Source: Terriglobia bacterium
GTDB taxonomy: Bacteria > Acidobacteriota > Terriglobia > Bryobacterales > Bryobacteraceae
NCBI GenBank assembly: GCA_020073265.1
Contig: JAIQFN010000017.1
Location: forward strand, 1-64,000
Reading direction: 5' to 3'
DNA: 64,000 bases
The position numbers were made by a program, and so were the translations under genes. The notes beneath the pieces are model-generated. The model made no database searches. It worked only from the letters and a program-made list of their open reading frames with translations, and was not told where the DNA came from. Below are positions 41,591-50,651 of this stretch, in pieces (within the stretch, counting starts at the first letter, position 1; every line of letters begins with the position of its first letter).

Positions 41591-42097
41591 ATGGGACTGG
41601 CCACTCTCATCCCGATCGAAGAATACCTTGATACCAGTTATTCTCCCGACCGCGAATACATCGACGGCGAGGTCGTTGAGCGAAACTTGGGAGAGAAAAC
41701 ACACAGCAAGATCCAGCAGAGACTCCTTCTTTATCTAGGCAGCCGTACCAAGGAGTTAAGTATTGAAGTCTTTCCGGAACAGCGCGTTCAGGTCAGTCCG
41801 ACGCGTTTTCGGATCCCGGATGTGACGGTGGTCAAGGCGCCCGAACCGCAGGAAGAGATCTTCACCTCACCGCCGTTTTTGTGCATCGAGATTCTTTCCA
41901 AGAAAGACACGATGCTGTACATGCAGGAGAAGATCGACGACTATCTGAGTTTCGGCGTCCCCTACATTTGGATCATCAACCCGAAGAACCGCAAAGCGTA
42001 CGTCGTCACACTCGAGGGGATGGTGGAGGCGAAGTCCGGCGTGCTGGAAACCGAGAATCCTAAGATCGCTGTCCCTCTGAGCGCGCTGTTCGAATAG
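41591..42097 (+). CDS. Uma2 family (DUF820) restriction-like endonuclease
   Basis: 168 residues. LIPIEEYLDTSYSPDREYIDGEVVERN, then QVSPTRFRIPDVTVVK and FLCIEILSKKDTM, follow the Uma2 pattern with the PD-(D/E)XK core (RIPDVTVV...IEILS). IIDDYLSFGVPYIWIINPKNRKA continues the fold. The family is very common in cyanobacteria and Acidobacteria; the DNA substrate is unknown and no methylase is adjacent. It follows the kinase after 47 bases. Confidence 0.9.
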   Translation: MGLATLIPIEEYLDTSYSPDREYIDGEVVERNLGEKTHSKIQQRLLLYLGSRTKELSIEVFPEQRVQVSPTRFRIPDVTVVKAPEPQEEIFTSPPFLCIEILSKKDTMLYMQEKIDDYLSFGVPYIWIINPKNRKAYVVTLEGMVEAKSGVLETENPKIAVPLSALFE

Positions 42098-42098
42098 C

Positions 42099-42779
42099 TC
42101 AGCGCAGCTTCTTCAGGAACCAATCGCTCGCCAGAACGGCAACCTTCTTGAGCGCGCCCGGCTCCTCGAACAAATGCGTGGCTCCCGGGATGATCTGCAG
42201 CTCCTTTTCGCAATGCAGGTGGGCCATGGCCTTGCGGTTCAGATCGATGACCACGGGGTCCGCGCCTCCGACGATCAGCAGCGTGGGCGCTTCGACGCGC
42301 TCCAGCGACGCTCCGGCCAGATCCGGGCGCCCGCCGCGCGAGACCACGGCATCCACCAGGTTGGGAAGCTCGGCCGCGGCCACCAGCGCCGCACTCGCGC
42401 CCGTGCTGGCGCCGAAAAGACCGGCTTTCAGATTGGCGACGTCCGGGTGCCGCACCAGCCACTCCGTGATCGCCTCCAATCGCCGGGCCAGCATCGGAAT
42501 GTCGAAGCGCAGGTGCGCTGTTTGCAGGTCCACCTGCTGCTCGTCTTCGCTCAACAGGTCAATCAGCAGCGTGGCCAGGCCGCTCTCGTTGAGCATGTCG
42601 GCGACGTAGCGGTTGCGAGGGCTCCGGCGCGAGCTTCCGCTTCCGTGCGCGAACAGAACCACGCCGCTGGCGGCCGTCGGGACGCTCAAGGTGCCTTCCA
42701 GCTCGAGCGAATCCACCGGCACGTTCACCTGCAGGTGCTCGATCGCCAGACCGGCGCTGCCTTGGGTTGCTCTGTCCAT
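42099..42779 (-). CDS. Alpha/beta hydrolase (dienelactone hydrolase-like)
   Basis: 226 residues from the ATG at 42779 (GGAGGA upstream). The Ser nucleophile is in GLFGASTGASAALVAAA, Asp in LLIVGGADPVV, and His in IIPGATHLFEEPG. It forms a two-gene unit with a phosphoribosyltransferase 26 bases upstream. The pairing of a phosphoribosyltransferase with this hydrolase, sometimes fused, recurs in many bacteria; the role is unknown. No signal peptide, so cytoplasmic. Confidence 0.88.
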   Translation of the reverse strand: MDRATQGSAGLAIEHLQVNVPVDSLELEGTLSVPTAASGVVLFAHGSGSSRRSPRNRYVADMLNESGLATLLIDLLSEDEQQVDLQTAHLRFDIPMLARRLEAITEWLVRHPDVANLKAGLFGASTGASAALVAAAELPNLVDAVVSRGGRPDLAGASLERVEAPTLLIVGGADPVVIDLNRKAMAHLHCEKELQIIPGATHLFEEPGALKKVAVLASDWFLKKLR

Positions 42780-42805
42780 ACGTCCTCCTTGCGTCTTGAC
42801 GCTGT

Positions 42806-43468
42806 CTAGCGCGCGGTTGCGACGTGCGCCGCCGCGGCTTCCAGCAGGCTGCGGACTTCCTGGTCGGTGGTTTGAGAGAACTCCTCGTACCACACGCTCA
42901 CGGCATAGAAGTTTTCCGGCACGCTGCAGCACACCACCTGGTCGGCTTCGCGGCCCAGACTGCGGCAGGTTTCCGCCGCTGCCACCGGCGCCGCCACCAC
43001 GACGCGAGCGGGATCGCTTTGCCGAAGTGCGCGAACCGCGGCCCGCATGGTGGATCCTGTAGCCAAGCCGTCGTCCACCACGATCACCGTGCGTCCGGTC
43101 AGAATCGGCAAGGGCGCGTCGCCGCGATAAGCGCGCTGTTGCCGTTCCAATTCCTGCTGCTCCTGCGCGGCGACCGAGTCGATCATGGCGTCCGGGATGC
43201 GCAGCGAGTCGACCACCTCGGAATTCAGAACGCGGACGCCTCCGCTGGCGATCGCCCCCATGGCCAGTTCGCGATGTCCGGGCACGCCTAGCTTGCGCAC
43301 CACGAACACATCCAGCGGCGCTCCCAATGCCAGTGCCACTTCGTAGGCAACCGGAACGCCGCCTCGCGGCAGCGCGAGCACCAAGACGCTGGGATCGTTC
43401 GCATAGGCGGCCAGCTTGGCGGCCAACTGAATGCCGGCGTCCCTACGGTCTCTGAAACGTTGGGACAT
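42806..43468 (-). CDS. Type I phosphoribosyltransferase family protein
   Basis: 220 residues from the ATG at 43468. The PRPP-binding loop is TVIVVDDGLATGSTMRAAV. LALPRGGVPVAYEVALALGAPLDVFVVRKLG is the N-terminal hallmark of the stress-linked family usually found beside or fused to the alpha/beta hydrolase. The natural acceptor base is not known. It is divergent from the DUF2760 gene and translated with the hydrolase downstream. Confidence 0.92.
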   Translation of the reverse strand: MSQRFRDRRDAGIQLAAKLAAYANDPSVLVLALPRGGVPVAYEVALALGAPLDVFVVRKLGVPGHRELAMGAIASGGVRVLNSEVVDSLRIPDAMIDSVAAQEQQELERQQRAYRGDAPLPILTGRTVIVVDDGLATGSTMRAAVRALRQSDPARVVVAAPVAAAETCRSLGREADQVVCCSVPENFYAVSVWYEEFSQTTDQEVRSLLEAAAAHVATAR

Positions 43469-43550
43469 AGCTATAGAAACACTGCAAGCGAACATCCACT
43501 CCGATCAGCGTTTGTCATCGCCAGTGTATCCTAAAGCTTAGAGGCATATT

Positions 43551-44069
43551 TTGAGCAGGATCGCACTCGCTTTTCGAAGTTTCTTTGCAATACTATTTAC
43601 CGGCAAACTGCCGGGTGACATCGCGCAGGCTCTGGGATTTGGCGCAACCAAGCCCCAACCCGCCGCCAAGCCGGCTCCCCAGGTGCGCGCCTCGGATGGA
43701 GCGCTGCAGATCCTCGGAATCCTGCAGCGTGACTCGCGGCTGATCGACTTTTTGATGGAAGATATCTCGGCTTATTCGGATGAGCAGGTCGGCTCCGCCG
43801 TGCGAACGCTGCACGACCAAAGCCGCGAGTCGCTGAATCGCTACCTGCGTCTGGCGCCCGTGATCGACGGAGTGGAGGGCACCTTCACCAAGATTGAGGG
43901 CGCGGATGCTTCCAGTGTGAAGCTGCTGGGCAACGTGCCGGTGAGCGGCAAAGCGCCGGGCGGCGTGCTTCGGCACAAGGGCTGGCGCGCCGAAAAGATC
44001 GACCTTCCGCCGCTCGCGCCCGGCCAGGCATCGTCCATCCTGGCACCGGCCGAAGTGGAAGTCGAGTAG
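43551..44069 (+). CDS. DUF2760 domain protein, partner of Hsp70-like gene
   Basis: 172 residues from a TTG. The first 26 residues contain a hydrophobic stretch (LAFRSFFAILFTG). The C-terminal part (LQILGILQRDSRLIDFLMEDI, KLLGNVPVSGKAPGGVLRHKGW) is DUF2760. In other bacteria this domain is encoded directly upstream of an Hsp70-family gene, as here. It may be a membrane-associated co-factor of that chaperone. The TTG start is uncertain. Confidence 0.85.
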   Translation: MSRIALAFRSFFAILFTGKLPGDIAQALGFGATKPQPAAKPAPQVRASDGALQILGILQRDSRLIDFLMEDISAYSDEQVGSAVRTLHDQSRESLNRYLRLAPVIDGVEGTFTKIEGADASSVKLLGNVPVSGKAPGGVLRHKGWRAEKIDLPPLAPGQASSILAPAEVEVE

Positions 44070-44166
44070 CCTATGGCTACTTCTGGCGCGACAACCAGGG
44101 ATCGAAGCTCCCACGGCCACGCGGAATTTGCCTGGGCCGCGATGCTTCGGCAGGAGTAGCCGTCCG

Positions 44167-46755
44167 ATGAACATCGGCATCGACCTGGGCACCACCAACT
44201 CGGCGCTGGCCTACGTCGAACAGGTGCAGGGCGAACTCCCCGACTATCCCGAAATCAAGGTCCTCGAGATCCCGCAGTACGTCGCGCCGGGTCAAATCGA
44301 GCCGCGCCGCACGCTGCCGTCGTTCCTGTTTCTGGGCGATCAGACCTACGTCGGCACGTACGCTCGCGAGCAGGGGGCGCTGGTGCCCACCAAGTCGGTC
44401 CACTCCGCGAAATCCTGGCTGTCGAACCCGGAAGTGGACCGCACCGCGAAAATCCTCCCGTGGGACGCGCAGGAAGCCGGGCGCGTGCTCTCGCCGGTGG
44501 AGGTCTCAACCGCTGTCCTGGCCCAAATCCGCGACGCCTGGAACCAGGCGCATCCTGCCAGCCCGCTCGCCGGGCAGGACATCGTGCTGACGGTCCCGGC
44601 TTCGTTCGACGAAGAAGCGCGCGAGCTGACCGTGCAGGCCGCGCGCGACGCCGGCATCGAGAAGCTCACGCTGGTGGAGGAGCCGGCGGCCGCGTTCTAT
44701 TCCTGGATCGCCAACCACCTGGCGCAATCGCAGAAGAGCCTGTTCGACGGGCAACTGGTGCTGGTGTGCGACGTGGGCGGCGGCACCAGCGACTTCACGC
44801 TGATCCGCGTGCATCGCGAGGGAGACCGCATCGAGTTTACTCGCACCGCAGTGGGCAAGCACCTGCTGCTGGGCGGCGACAATCTCGATCTCACGCTGGC
44901 CTGGCTAGTGGAAGCGAAGCTCAACACGCAGCTCTCCATCCGCCAGCGCAGCGCGTTGCGGCGGCAATGCGCGGCCGCCAAGGAACGCATCCTGGCCGAT
45001 CCCAATCTCAAGAGCGTCGAGATCACCGTGCTGGGCGCCGGATCTTCGCTGGTCGGCGGAACGCTGAAGACCGAGATCCTGCGCGAGGAGGCGCTGGAAC
45101 TCGCGCTGGACGGCTTCCTGCCGTTCTGCGGCCTCAATGACAAGCCCAGCGAGGAAAAGCGCAGCCTGTTTCGCGAACTCGGCCTGCCGTACGTCTCCGA
45201 TCCCGCTGTCACGCGCCACCTGGCCGCCTTCCTGAGCTCCAACGAAGACGCCAAGCCGGACGCCATTCTCTTCAACGGCGGCTTCTTCATTCCCGAAATC
45301 TGCCAGCAGCGCGTGGCGGATGTGATGGAGCGCTGGTACGGACACCGCCCGCTGGTGTTGGAGAACCGCGATCTCGATCTCGCGGTGGCTGTCGGCGCGG
45401 CTTACTACTCTTACGTGAAGGCCACGGGCGCGGGTCTGCTGGTCCGCGGCGGGCTGCCGCGCTCGTATTACGTCGGGATCGGCGAGGACCAGGCCGGCTG
45501 TCTGGTGCCGCGCGGCGCCGAAGAAGGCCAAACCATCGAGCTGGACAGCCAGGATCTGCACCTGGTGGCCAACAAGCCGGTCTCTTTCCGGCTCTACAGC
45601 TCGCTGACGCGGGTGGATGACAAGGTCGGCGACATGATTCCGGTTGCCGAAGATCTGCACCTGCACGCGCCGCTCAACGCCGTGATCCGCTTCGGAAAAT
45701 CCGGCGAGCGCCTGGTGCCGGTGAAGCTGCGCGCGCATCTGACGGAGGTCGGCACGCTGGAAGTCTGGGCCGACTCCAAGATCAGCGAGCATCGCTGGCG
45801 CCTGCAGTTCGAATTGCGTAAGACTGCGGCCGCCCAGGCTTCGAAACCAGGCGCCGTCGTCAGCGATGAAGCTCTGGCGCAGGCCGAAGCGCTGCTGGAT
45901 GCGACCTTTCGCGCCGGCACGCTCGCGCCCGAGGAGCTCCCCGCCAGGCTCGAGCAGACCCTGGCGCTGGGTCGCAATTCATGGCCGCTGGGAGCCATCC
46001 GCCGCCTGGCCGACCGCATGCTCGAAATGGCCGAGGGCCGGCGCAAGTCCGCTGCGTTCGAACTGCGCTGGCTCAACCTGTGCGGCTTCTGCCTGCGGCC
46101 CGGGTTTGGTTTTCCGGGCGACGACTATCGCGTCGAACAGGCTCGCCGCATCTACGCCGCCGGACTTCAGTTCGCCAATCAAGTCCAGAACGAGATCGAT
46201 TGGTGGATCTTCTGGGGACGCATGGCCGGCGGCCTGAACAAGAACCAGCAGGTGGATATTTTCCAACGCCTGTCGCCGGCGTTGTTGCCCAGGGCGGGGA
46301 AGCGGCCGAGATTGAACAACAGCCTGCTGCGGGAAATGTGGCGCGCCGCCTCCAGCCTGGAGTTGTTGCCGCTGCAGACCAAGACGCAGCTCGGCGATGC
46401 GCTGATCGCCCAGGTGAAGCGAGGCGAAATGGTCGAGACCAGCTTGTGGTGCCTGTCGCGATTGGGCGCGCGTAAGCTGTTCTACGGGCCGATCAACCAG
46501 GTGCTGCCGGCGCTGGCCGCCACACGCTGGGTGGAGGCGCTGCTCAAGGTTCCCAAGTCCGACGACGCCGTGATCGCCATCGCGCGGCGCACTGGCGATG
46601 CAACGCGGGATCTAGCGGGCGCCACTATCGACCTGGTTCGTCGCAGGATTCCGGAATCGCTGGTTCCCGCGCTGGAAGGCGAAGCCGAGCAGGATCTCGG
46701 CAAGGTGTTCGGCGAAGAGCTGCCTTCCGGGCTGGTTGCGGCCACTGCCCCGTGA
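44167..46755 (+). CDS. Hsp70 family ATPase with long C-terminal extension
   Basis: 862 residues, longer than DnaK's 640. The actin-fold ATPase begins with NIGIDLGTTNSALAYVEQV, then LTVPASFDEEARELTVQAARDAG and VLVCDVGGGTSDFTLIRV. After about residue 450 the substrate domain departs from DnaK and a long helical C-terminal part follows (RNSWPLGAIRRLADRMLEMAEG, FQRLSPALLPRAGKRPR). It pairs with DUF2760 upstream and overlaps thiL by GTGA. Its clients are unknown. Confidence 0.9.
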   Translation: MNIGIDLGTTNSALAYVEQVQGELPDYPEIKVLEIPQYVAPGQIEPRRTLPSFLFLGDQTYVGTYAREQGALVPTKSVHSAKSWLSNPEVDRTAKILPWDAQEAGRVLSPVEVSTAVLAQIRDAWNQAHPASPLAGQDIVLTVPASFDEEARELTVQAARDAGIEKLTLVEEPAAAFYSWIANHLAQSQKSLFDGQLVLVCDVGGGTSDFTLIRVHREGDRIEFTRTAVGKHLLLGGDNLDLTLAWLVEAKLNTQLSIRQRSALRRQCAAAKERILADPNLKSVEITVLGAGSSLVGGTLKTEILREEALELALDGFLPFCGLNDKPSEEKRSLFRELGLPYVSDPAVTRHLAAFLSSNEDAKPDAILFNGGFFIPEICQQRVADVMERWYGHRPLVLENRDLDLAVAVGAAYYSYVKATGAGLLVRGGLPRSYYVGIGEDQAGCLVPRGAEEGQTIELDSQDLHLVANKPVSFRLYSSLTRVDDKVGDMIPVAEDLHLHAPLNAVIRFGKSGERLVPVKLRAHLTEVGTLEVWADSKISEHRWRLQFELRKTAAAQASKPGAVVSDEALAQAEALLDATFRAGTLAPEELPARLEQTLALGRNSWPLGAIRRLADRMLEMAEGRRKSAAFELRWLNLCGFCLRPGFGFPGDDYRVEQARRIYAAGLQFANQVQNEIDWWIFWGRMAGGLNKNQQVDIFQRLSPALLPRAGKRPRLNNSLLREMWRAASSLELLPLQTKTQLGDALIAQVKRGEMVETSLWCLSRLGARKLFYGPINQVLPALAATRWVEALLKVPKSDDAVIAIARRTGDATRDLAGATIDLVRRRIPESLVPALEGEAEQDLGKVFGEELPSGLVAATAP

Positions 46756-47567
46756 ACGAAGACACGCTCATCCGAAAGCTCCGGCGGCGCGCGCCGCTCA
46801 TCGGCGACGACTGCGCGGTGGTCCCGAGTCCAGCCAACGAAGATCTGCTCTTCACCACCGATTTCACCATCGAAGGAGTGCACTTCACGCGTGAAGCCGC
46901 GGCCGCGGAGGTTGGATACAAAGCCGTCGCGCGCAGCTTGAGCGATATCGCCGCCATGGGCGGAAGGCCGCGCTATTGCCTGGTATCCTTCGCGCTCGCG
47001 CCCTGGACCGATCAGCGCTGGATCGACGGCTTTTATCGTGGTGTGCATAAGCTGCTCCGCAAAACTAAGACCGCACTGGCCGGCGGCGACACCTCGCACG
47101 CCAGCCAGTTTGTGACCGACGTGATGGTCTGCGGCTCGGTCGCGACAGGGAAGGCGCTGCTTCGTTCCGGCGCCCGGCCTGGCGATCTGCTCTACGTCTC
47201 CGGCCCGCTGGGAGGCTGGCGGCACAAACGCGTCATTGTTCCGCGCCTGGACGTCGGACGCAAGTTGATCGGCAAAGCGACCGCCTGCATGGATATCAGC
47301 GACGGCATCTCGCTGGACTTGCACCGTCTGGCCGCCGCCTCCGGAGTCGCCGCCGCGATCGATTCGTTGCCGCTGCTCGACGGCGCGACGCTGGAGCAAG
47401 CGCTGCACGACGGCGAAGACTACGAGCTGCTGTACACCGCGCCCGCGCGAGTGCGCGTCCCCGGCATTCGCATTGGCAGCATCGTGAAAGGCAAACCGGG
47501 ACGCGTCAGCTTTCGAGGCAAAACAGTTCCGCAACTCGGCTATGACCACTTCCAACATCGTTCTTGA
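46752..47567 (+). CDS. thiL: Thiamine-monophosphate kinase
   Basis: 271 residues, slightly short for ThiL (about 320). LIGDDCAVVPSP and LFTTDFTIEGVHF, then VARSLSDIAAMGGRPRYCLVSFAL and LAGGDTSHASQFVTDVMVCG, are the metal- and ATP-binding motifs. CMDISDGISLDLHRLA and EDYELLYTAP complete the fold. It makes thiamine diphosphate, the coenzyme form. GTGA overlap with the Hsp70 gene; 26-base overlap with the methyltransferase. Confidence 0.94.
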   Translation: MNEDTLIRKLRRRAPLIGDDCAVVPSPANEDLLFTTDFTIEGVHFTREAAAAEVGYKAVARSLSDIAAMGGRPRYCLVSFALAPWTDQRWIDGFYRGVHKLLRKTKTALAGGDTSHASQFVTDVMVCGSVATGKALLRSGARPGDLLYVSGPLGGWRHKRVIVPRLDVGRKLIGKATACMDISDGISLDLHRLAAASGVAAAIDSLPLLDGATLEQALHDGEDYELLYTAPARVRVPGIRIGSIVKGKPGRVSFRGKTVPQLGYDHFQHRS

Positions 47568-48462
47568 TCTGATCGAAGCTTTCCGCCGCTCGAAGACCAT
47601 GTTCGCCGCGGTCGAGTTAGGCATCTTCGACGGCCGGCGCCCGGCGGACTGCAAGGAACTTGCGCGTCTCCTGGATGCGTGCGTTGCCCTCGGACTGCTG
47701 GAGAAGCAAGGCGACCGTTACGTGAACAGCGAGGTGGCCGACAAGTACCTGCGTTCGGACAGCCCGGAAACGCTGACCGGCTACATTCGCTACTCGAACA
47801 GCGCTCTGTATCCGATGTGGGGCCACCTGGAGGACGCTGTGCGCGAAGGAACCAATCGCTGGAAGCAGACCTTCGGGCTGGACGGCCCCATCTTCTCGCA
47901 CTTCTTCCGCACTGAAGAAGCCATGCGGGAGTTCCAGCGGGGCATGCACGGCTTCGGACTGCTCAGCTCGCCCGCCGTGGTGTCCGCCTTCGACCTCGGC
48001 CGATTCCGGCGGCTGGTGGATCTGGGCGGCGGCACCGGCCATCTGGCGCAAGCGGCGCGCGAGCGATACCCGCAGCTTCAAGCCGCGGTGTTCGATCTGC
48101 CTGCGGTCGCCCGCGCGTTTCCCGGCACGATCGCCGGCGATTTCTTCACCGATCCGCTGCCGGAGGCCGATCTTTACAGCCTGAGCCGGATCCTGCACGA
48201 CTGGTCGGAGCCGAAGATCCGCACGCTGCTCTCGAAGATCCATGCCGCGCTTTCGGCGGGCGGCGGCCTGCTGATCGCCGAAAAACTGCTGGACGAACAC
48301 TACCTCGCCGCGCACATGCAGTCGCTCAACATGCTGGTTGTTACCGAAGGCCGCGAGCGCACCGCGGCGGAATACGAAGCGCTGCTGCGCGGGGCTGGCT
48401 TCACGAAGATTGACAGCCGCCGCACCGGCGCGCCGCTGGACGCAGTGCTCGCCATCAAGTGA
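47542..48462 (+). CDS. SAM-dependent O-methyltransferase-like protein
   Basis: 306 residues. The N-terminal winged-helix dimerisation domain (IEAFRRSKTMFAAVELGIF, LEKQGDRYVNSEVADKYLR) is followed by a class I fold with the SAM site LVDLGGGTGHLAQAARERYP. YSLSRILHDWSEPKIRTLL carries the usual catalytic His/Asp. This is the architecture of hydroxyneurosporene/COMT-like O-methyltransferases. Substrate unknown. No pathway enzymes are adjacent, so it may methylate a quinone or pigment. Confidence 0.9.
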   Translation: MTTSNIVLDLIEAFRRSKTMFAAVELGIFDGRRPADCKELARLLDACVALGLLEKQGDRYVNSEVADKYLRSDSPETLTGYIRYSNSALYPMWGHLEDAVREGTNRWKQTFGLDGPIFSHFFRTEEAMREFQRGMHGFGLLSSPAVVSAFDLGRFRRLVDLGGGTGHLAQAARERYPQLQAAVFDLPAVARAFPGTIAGDFFTDPLPEADLYSLSRILHDWSEPKIRTLLSKIHAALSAGGGLLIAEKLLDEHYLAAHMQSLNMLVVTEGRERTAAEYEALLRGAGFTKIDSRRTGAPLDAVLAIK

Positions 48463-48475
48463 TGAAGGCCGGGAC

Positions 48476-48823
48476 CTACTTCCTCAGATAGGCGTCCTCG
48501 CCGCGAATCCAATCCTCGCGCGGCGGTGAAAACAGATCCACCACGACGCAGTCCTCCAGCGCTTCCACGCGGTGCGGGACGTGGGGCGGAATTCGCAAAA
48601 CGTCGCCGGGCTTCAGCACTTCCTCTTCGCCGGCCAGGACGAATTTCATCAACCCCTGCTGCACCATCGAGATCTGCTCGTTGTGATGACTGTGCTCGGG
48701 CACGACGCCGCCCTTTTTCACGAAGACGCGCGCTACGGTCATGGTCTCGCAATGAATCACCTGGCGGGCAAAGGCGGGATTCAATTGCTCCTTTTCGACT
48801 CGCTCCCACTGATAGATCTGCAT
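48476..48823 (-). CDS. Single-domain cupin protein
   Basis: 115 residues. Cupin motif 1 is VVPEHSHHNEQISMVQQGLM and motif 2 is GDVLRIPPHVPHRVEAL; together they supply the His/Glu/His metal set. The small size points to a bicupin-free dioxygenase, isomerase or sensor. It converges on the methyltransferase with 13 bases between stops. No operon partner. Confidence 0.9.
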   Translation of the reverse strand: MQIYQWERVEKEQLNPAFARQVIHCETMTVARVFVKKGGVVPEHSHHNEQISMVQQGLMKFVLAGEEEVLKPGDVLRIPPHVPHRVEALEDCVVVDLFSPPREDWIRGEDAYLRK

Positions 48824-48904
48824 CGCGGAGTCGATTCTAACACGGCGCCGCCGGCCCCAAGTGTATGATCAAGAGGTGCGTCTAACGAGAATCGAGGTGC
48901 GGAT

Positions 48905-49681
48905 TTGAAAGGGGTTGTCCTGGCGGGTGGCACCGGCAGCCGCTTATTCCCGCTCACGAAAATCACCAACAAGCACCTGCTGCCCATTTACGACAAGCCC
49001 ATGATCTATTACCCCATCCAGACGCTGGTGGATGCGGGCATCCGGGAGATCATGCTTGTCACGGGCGGGCGCAATTCGGGAGATTTTCTCCGGCTGCTGG
49101 CCAACGGCCGGGAGTTCGGACTGAAGGACCTGCATTACACCTACCAGGAAGGCGAAGGCGGCATCGCGGACGCACTCGCGCTGGCCGAGCATTTCGCCGA
49201 CGGAAAAAGCATCTGCGTGATCCTGGGCGACAACCTCATCGAAGGAACCATCCGCCGCGCTGTCGAAGACTTCCGGAAGCAGGACGCCGGCGCCAAGATT
49301 CTGCTTAAGGAAGTGCCGGACGCCGAGCGCTTCGGCGTGGCTGAGATCCGGGACGGCCGCATCATCGGGATCGAAGAAAAGCCGCAGCGGCCCAAATCGA
49401 ATTACGCCGTGACCGGGATCTATATGTACGACGCCACCGTGTTCGAGAAAGTTCGCAAGCTGGTGCCGTCGCGCCGCGGGGAGCTGGAGATCACCGACGT
49501 CAACAACGCCTACATCGATGAAGGCAGCATGACCTACGCGCACCTGGAGGGCTGGTGGACCGACGCCGGCACGTTCGAGTCGCTGCTGCGGGCGGGCAAT
49601 CTGGTGGCCGGTAGCCGGCCGAGCGTGGATGCGGAGGCCGCTTCCGTTGAGGCCGATGTGGATTCGGCACGCAGCCTATGA
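48905..49681 (+). CDS. rfbA: Glucose-1-phosphate thymidylyltransferase (short form)
   Basis: 258 residues from a TTG with GAGGTG upstream. VVLAGGTGSRLFPLTKITNKHLLPIYDKPMI is the nucleotidyltransferase signature. VILGDNLIEG and ILLKEVPDAERFGVAEI complete the active site. The protein lacks part of the C-terminal oligomerisation tail of the 290-residue form, and ends in an Ala/Glu-rich stretch. It makes dTDP-glucose, the first step to dTDP-rhamnose. ATGA overlap with rfbC. Confidence 0.93.
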   Translation: MKGVVLAGGTGSRLFPLTKITNKHLLPIYDKPMIYYPIQTLVDAGIREIMLVTGGRNSGDFLRLLANGREFGLKDLHYTYQEGEGGIADALALAEHFADGKSICVILGDNLIEGTIRRAVEDFRKQDAGAKILLKEVPDAERFGVAEIRDGRIIGIEEKPQRPKSNYAVTGIYMYDATVFEKVRKLVPSRRGELEITDVNNAYIDEGSMTYAHLEGWWTDAGTFESLLRAGNLVAGSRPSVDAEAASVEADVDSARSL

Positions 49682-50238
49682 GTTCGACGCTTCACAAACA
49701 GTCTGAGCTCGAGTTGGCGACGCCGGAATGCGAAAAGGGCATCGGGAAGGTCATCGTCTCGCCGGATTCCAAGGACCTGATCGCCGGTGTACGCGCGCAG
49801 CCGATCGCGATCTGGCCGGACGATCGCGGTTATTTCCTCGAGGTGATCCGGACGGGCCAGGGGCTGGCCCAGGAATTCCCCAAGGACAGCACCCAGGTTT
49901 CGGCTGCGTTGAGCTACCCCGGCACCATCAAGGCCTTTCACTTTCACCGGTATCAGACGGATTGCTGGGTGCCGGTGGGGGGCATGCTGCAAGTCGCGCT
50001 GGTGGATCTGCGCAGTCAGTCTCCGACTTTCGGCGCGCGCAACACGATGTACCTGGGGTCACTGCGCCCCTGGCAGTTGTTGGTGCCGCCGGGCGTGGCG
50101 CACGGTTACAAAGTGATCGGGACCGCTCCGGCGCTGCTGGTCTACGTGACGAATCGGTTCTACGATCCGCAGGACGAAGGGCGCATCCCCTACAACGACC
50201 CGAAGATTCAATACGACTGGGAGACGCAGCATAAGTAG
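49678..50238 (+). CDS. rfbC: dTDP-4-dehydrorhamnose 3,5-epimerase-like protein
   Basis: 186 residues. IAIWPDDRGYFLEVIRTGQG, YPGTIKAFHFHRYQTDCW (the family His segment) and LVPPGVAHGYKVIG are RmlC features. It epimerises dTDP-4-keto-6-deoxyglucose on the way to dTDP-rhamnose. The N-terminal 35 residues are extra. rfbB lies 13 kb away at the right edge, on the other strand; rfbD is not in the window. Confidence 0.9.
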   Translation: MSSTLHKQSELELATPECEKGIGKVIVSPDSKDLIAGVRAQPIAIWPDDRGYFLEVIRTGQGLAQEFPKDSTQVSAALSYPGTIKAFHFHRYQTDCWVPVGGMLQVALVDLRSQSPTFGARNTMYLGSLRPWQLLVPPGVAHGYKVIGTAPALLVYVTNRFYDPQDEGRIPYNDPKIQYDWETQHK

Positions 50239-50651
50239 CGCGGGGGCAAGGTCCCTGTGGGGAGAACCGAAAGGCGATCCAAGCAGCAAGCGCGTTTCTC
50301 CAAATCCAATAGGAAGTCGACGTGTGTTGTGACGAGTGCGGCGGCTCGGGCTTAGACCCGGGTGGCATCGATCCCTGGAGACCGGATCTATGCCAGCATG
50401 CCAGGGCGCGGGAACACAGAGGGTCACCAACGTCGGCGTGCTCTGCGTGTATAGGGATGGGTTCTACCGGCCCGATGGCGAGATGCTGATCCCCCAGCGG
50501 GTCAAGCATCTGCTCTTGGACTACGACTGCTCGGAAATGGTACGCCAATGCTAGTCGGCAAGATCGTTGAGTTCATTGCCGGGCGTGCCTTAGCTAGAAT
50601 GCGCTCTCGGCCCGATTGACGCCGAATGCATCCATGATGGCACTCGCGGCA
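50239..50651. other. Intergenic region holding a decayed primase fragment
   Basis: Between rfbC and the metallophosphoesterase gene. Apart from the remnant listed at 50430 I see no gene. It marks the left boundary of the exporter block. Confidence 0.5.
50430..50585 (+). pseudogene. Remnant of a D5/P4-type phage or plasmid primase, copy 1
   Basis: The reading VYRDGFYRPDGEMLIP with VKHLLLDYDCSEM, then a frame change to KIVEFIAG, matches the conserved N-terminal segment of D5/P4-type primases as I remember it. A related fragment in the same orientation lies at 59183. The fragment has no start codon and is broken by a stop. It is a relic of a mobile element. Confidence 0.55.
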
